The notes beneath the pieces were generated by a model that saw only the letters and a program-made list of their open reading frames with translations, had not been told where the DNA came from and made no database searches. The position numbers were made by a program, and so were the translations under genes. Positions 5,614 to 6,508 of a DNA stretch of 6,508 nucleotides are shown piece by piece. Within the stretch, counting starts at the first letter, position 1; every line of letters starts with the position of its first letter. Origin of the DNA: Bacillota bacterium (lineage in GTDB: Bacteria > Bacillota_A > Clostridia > Peptostreptococcales > Anaerovoracaceae); assembly GCA_017556895.1 (NCBI GenBank), contig JAFYLX010000090.1:1-6508 (forward strand). Reading direction: 5' to 3'.

Positions 5614-6508
5614 CTAGCGCCATTGCCTCCTCGTCTTCAGATTGTGGTTTATTCATGATTTGAATATTTTCTGGAGTAACACTGATGGATACGTGAGTTC
5701 CAACAGGGAAGCTTGTAGTATTCTGAGCAAGCCACTCATAACCTCCTGCCTGGATACACATTTCATAGTGAACACCAATGAATACATTAGAAGTAACGAC
5801 TCCGTCGAGAATACCTTCGCCAGGTTTGCCGATAAGGATATCTTCAGGACGAATTACTACGTCAACAGGAGTTCTTCTGCCGAAACCTTCATCTACACAA
5901 GGGAAGACGTGGTCACAGATTTTAACTACTCTGTCTTCCATCATAGTAGCATCGATAATATTACTGTCACCGATAAAGTCGGCTACGAATGCGTTTTCTG
6001 GTTCGTTATAAATCTGTTCTGGCGTACCCATCTGCTGAATATAGCCCTGGTTCATAACTACAACCTTGTCAGACATAGTCAGAGCTTCTTCCTGGTCATG
6101 AGTTACATATAAGAATGTAATGCCAAGTTCCTTTTTCAGACGAATGAGTTCGTATTGCATTTCCTGACGCATTTTCAGGTCAAGTGCACCAAGGGGTTCG
6201 TCCAGAAGGAGAACTCTTGGCTCATTTACGATGGCTCTTGCGATAGCAATACGCTGCTGCTGTCCGCCTGAGAGAGAGTTTACAGAACGATTTTCGTAAC
6301 CAGACAGATTAACAAGTTTCAGTGCGTACTTGATTTTATCGTTGATATAGCTCTGAGATTTGCCACTGATTTTCAGTCCAAAAGCAATGTTCTCCGCAAT
6401 ATTCATATTTGGGAATAAAGCGTACTTCTGGAATACAGTGTTGATGTGACGCTTGTTAGGTGCCAGATTTGTAATGTCTTTACCTTCGAAGATAACTTTG
6501 CCTGAATC
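5606..6508 (-). CDS. potA: polyamine ABC transporter ATP-binding protein PotA (5' end outside window)
   Basis: The frame stays open from the TAA at 5606-5608 to the right edge, giving 300 visible residues; the true start and the Walker A loop lie beyond the window. Seen in order from the edge: Q-loop VFQKYALFP directly before the Met at 6406; ABC signature LSGGQQQR (6251-6274); Walker B VLLLDEP followed by the D-loop GALD; H-loop [10 protein letters not shown]. After the ATPase core comes a C-terminal TOBE-type region (VVIRPEDI onward) that is typical of PotA/MalK-like importers and often regulatory. The Met at 6406 is internal, because conserved ATPase sequence precedes it in frame. PotA hydrolyses ATP on the cytosolic face to drive PotB and the PotC half. 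Family members for spermidine, putrescine, iron and other solutes look alike; the neighbours make polyamine the best call. Confidence 0.95.
   Translation of the reverse strand, partial: DSGKVIFEGKDITNLAPNKRHINTVFQKYALFPNMNIAENIAFGLKISGKSQSYINDKIKYALKLVNLSGYENRSVNSLSGGQQQRIAIARAIVNEPRVLLLDEPLGALDLKMRQEMQYELIRLKKELGITFLYVTHDQEEALTMSDKVVVMNQGYIQQMGTPEQIYNEPENAFVADFIGDSNIIDATMMEDRVVKICDHVFPCVDEGFGRRTPVDVVIRPEDILIGKPGEGILDGVVTSNVFIGVHYEMCIQAGGYEWLAQNTTSFPVGTHVSISVTPENIQIMNKPQSEDEEAMALDE
5626..5631 (-). promoter_or_regulatory. potB ribosome binding site with long spacing
   Basis: AGGAGG on the minus strand lies inside the 3' end of potA, 12 nt before the potB ATG, longer than the usual 5-9 nt. The in-frame stop directly before the ATG rules out an earlier start. 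The long spacing may make potB depend on ribosomes finishing potA 5 nt past the ATG's first base (coupling), which is inference. Confidence 0.6.

Noticed and set aside
5642..6112. 156-residue plus-strand frame
   Set aside because: It is fully antisense to the conserved PotA coding sequence; the composition and lack of an RBS mark it as a shadow.
6404..6406. Met at 6406 as the potA start
   Set aside because: The frame continues upstream to the window edge and encodes the conserved Q-loop (VFQKYALFP), so the gene is cut by the window and this Met is internal.

Overview
The window looks like chromosomal DNA of a low-to-moderate GC Gram-positive anaerobe, most likely in class Clostridia (Bacillota). 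This rests on strong AAGGAGG/GGAGG ribosome binding sites before every complete gene, AT-rich intergenic DNA, a secreted protein with a degenerate LPXTG-like C-terminal sorting region, and the clostridial flavour of the small protein and the PLP enzyme. I cannot name a genus from sequence alone.

Left part (1-1600): a small soluble, charged protein of unknown function (18-362, minus) is divergent from a PLP-dependent enzyme of the D-cysteine desulfhydrase / ACC deaminase family (458-1483, plus). The 95-bp gap between them carries two back-to-back promoters around an imperfect palindrome. The PLP gene converges on the next gene, and one strong hairpin (1521-1560) sits midway and can end transcription from both sides.

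Middle (1599-2900, minus): a 433-residue exported surface protein of unknown function. It has a signal peptide, a Tyr-rich acidic ectodomain, a domain common in clostridial surface proteins, a Pro/Asp/Lys linker and a membrane anchor preceded by a VPTTS motif. It has its own RBS and a plausible promoter.

Right part (2966-6508, minus): a polyamine (spermidine/putrescine-type) ABC transporter operon transcribed right to left as potA (5' end outside the window), potB, then a fused potC-potD. The reading frames overlap (8 bp potA/potB, 4 bp potB/potCD), so translation is probably coupled. PotA supplies ATP hydrolysis and PotB plus the PotC half form the channel. The PotD half captures polyamine outside the cell while tethered to the channel by an added seventh membrane segment, instead of being a free lipoprotein.

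The most notable item is the one-polypeptide permease/binding-protein fusion. The junction still looks like the start of a once-separate potD, and several PotD pocket residues differ from E. coli. I see no CRISPR array, insertion sequence, phage gene, tRNA or rRNA. No non-coding stretch exceeds about 115 bp. I do not find convincing evidence of a wholly new system.
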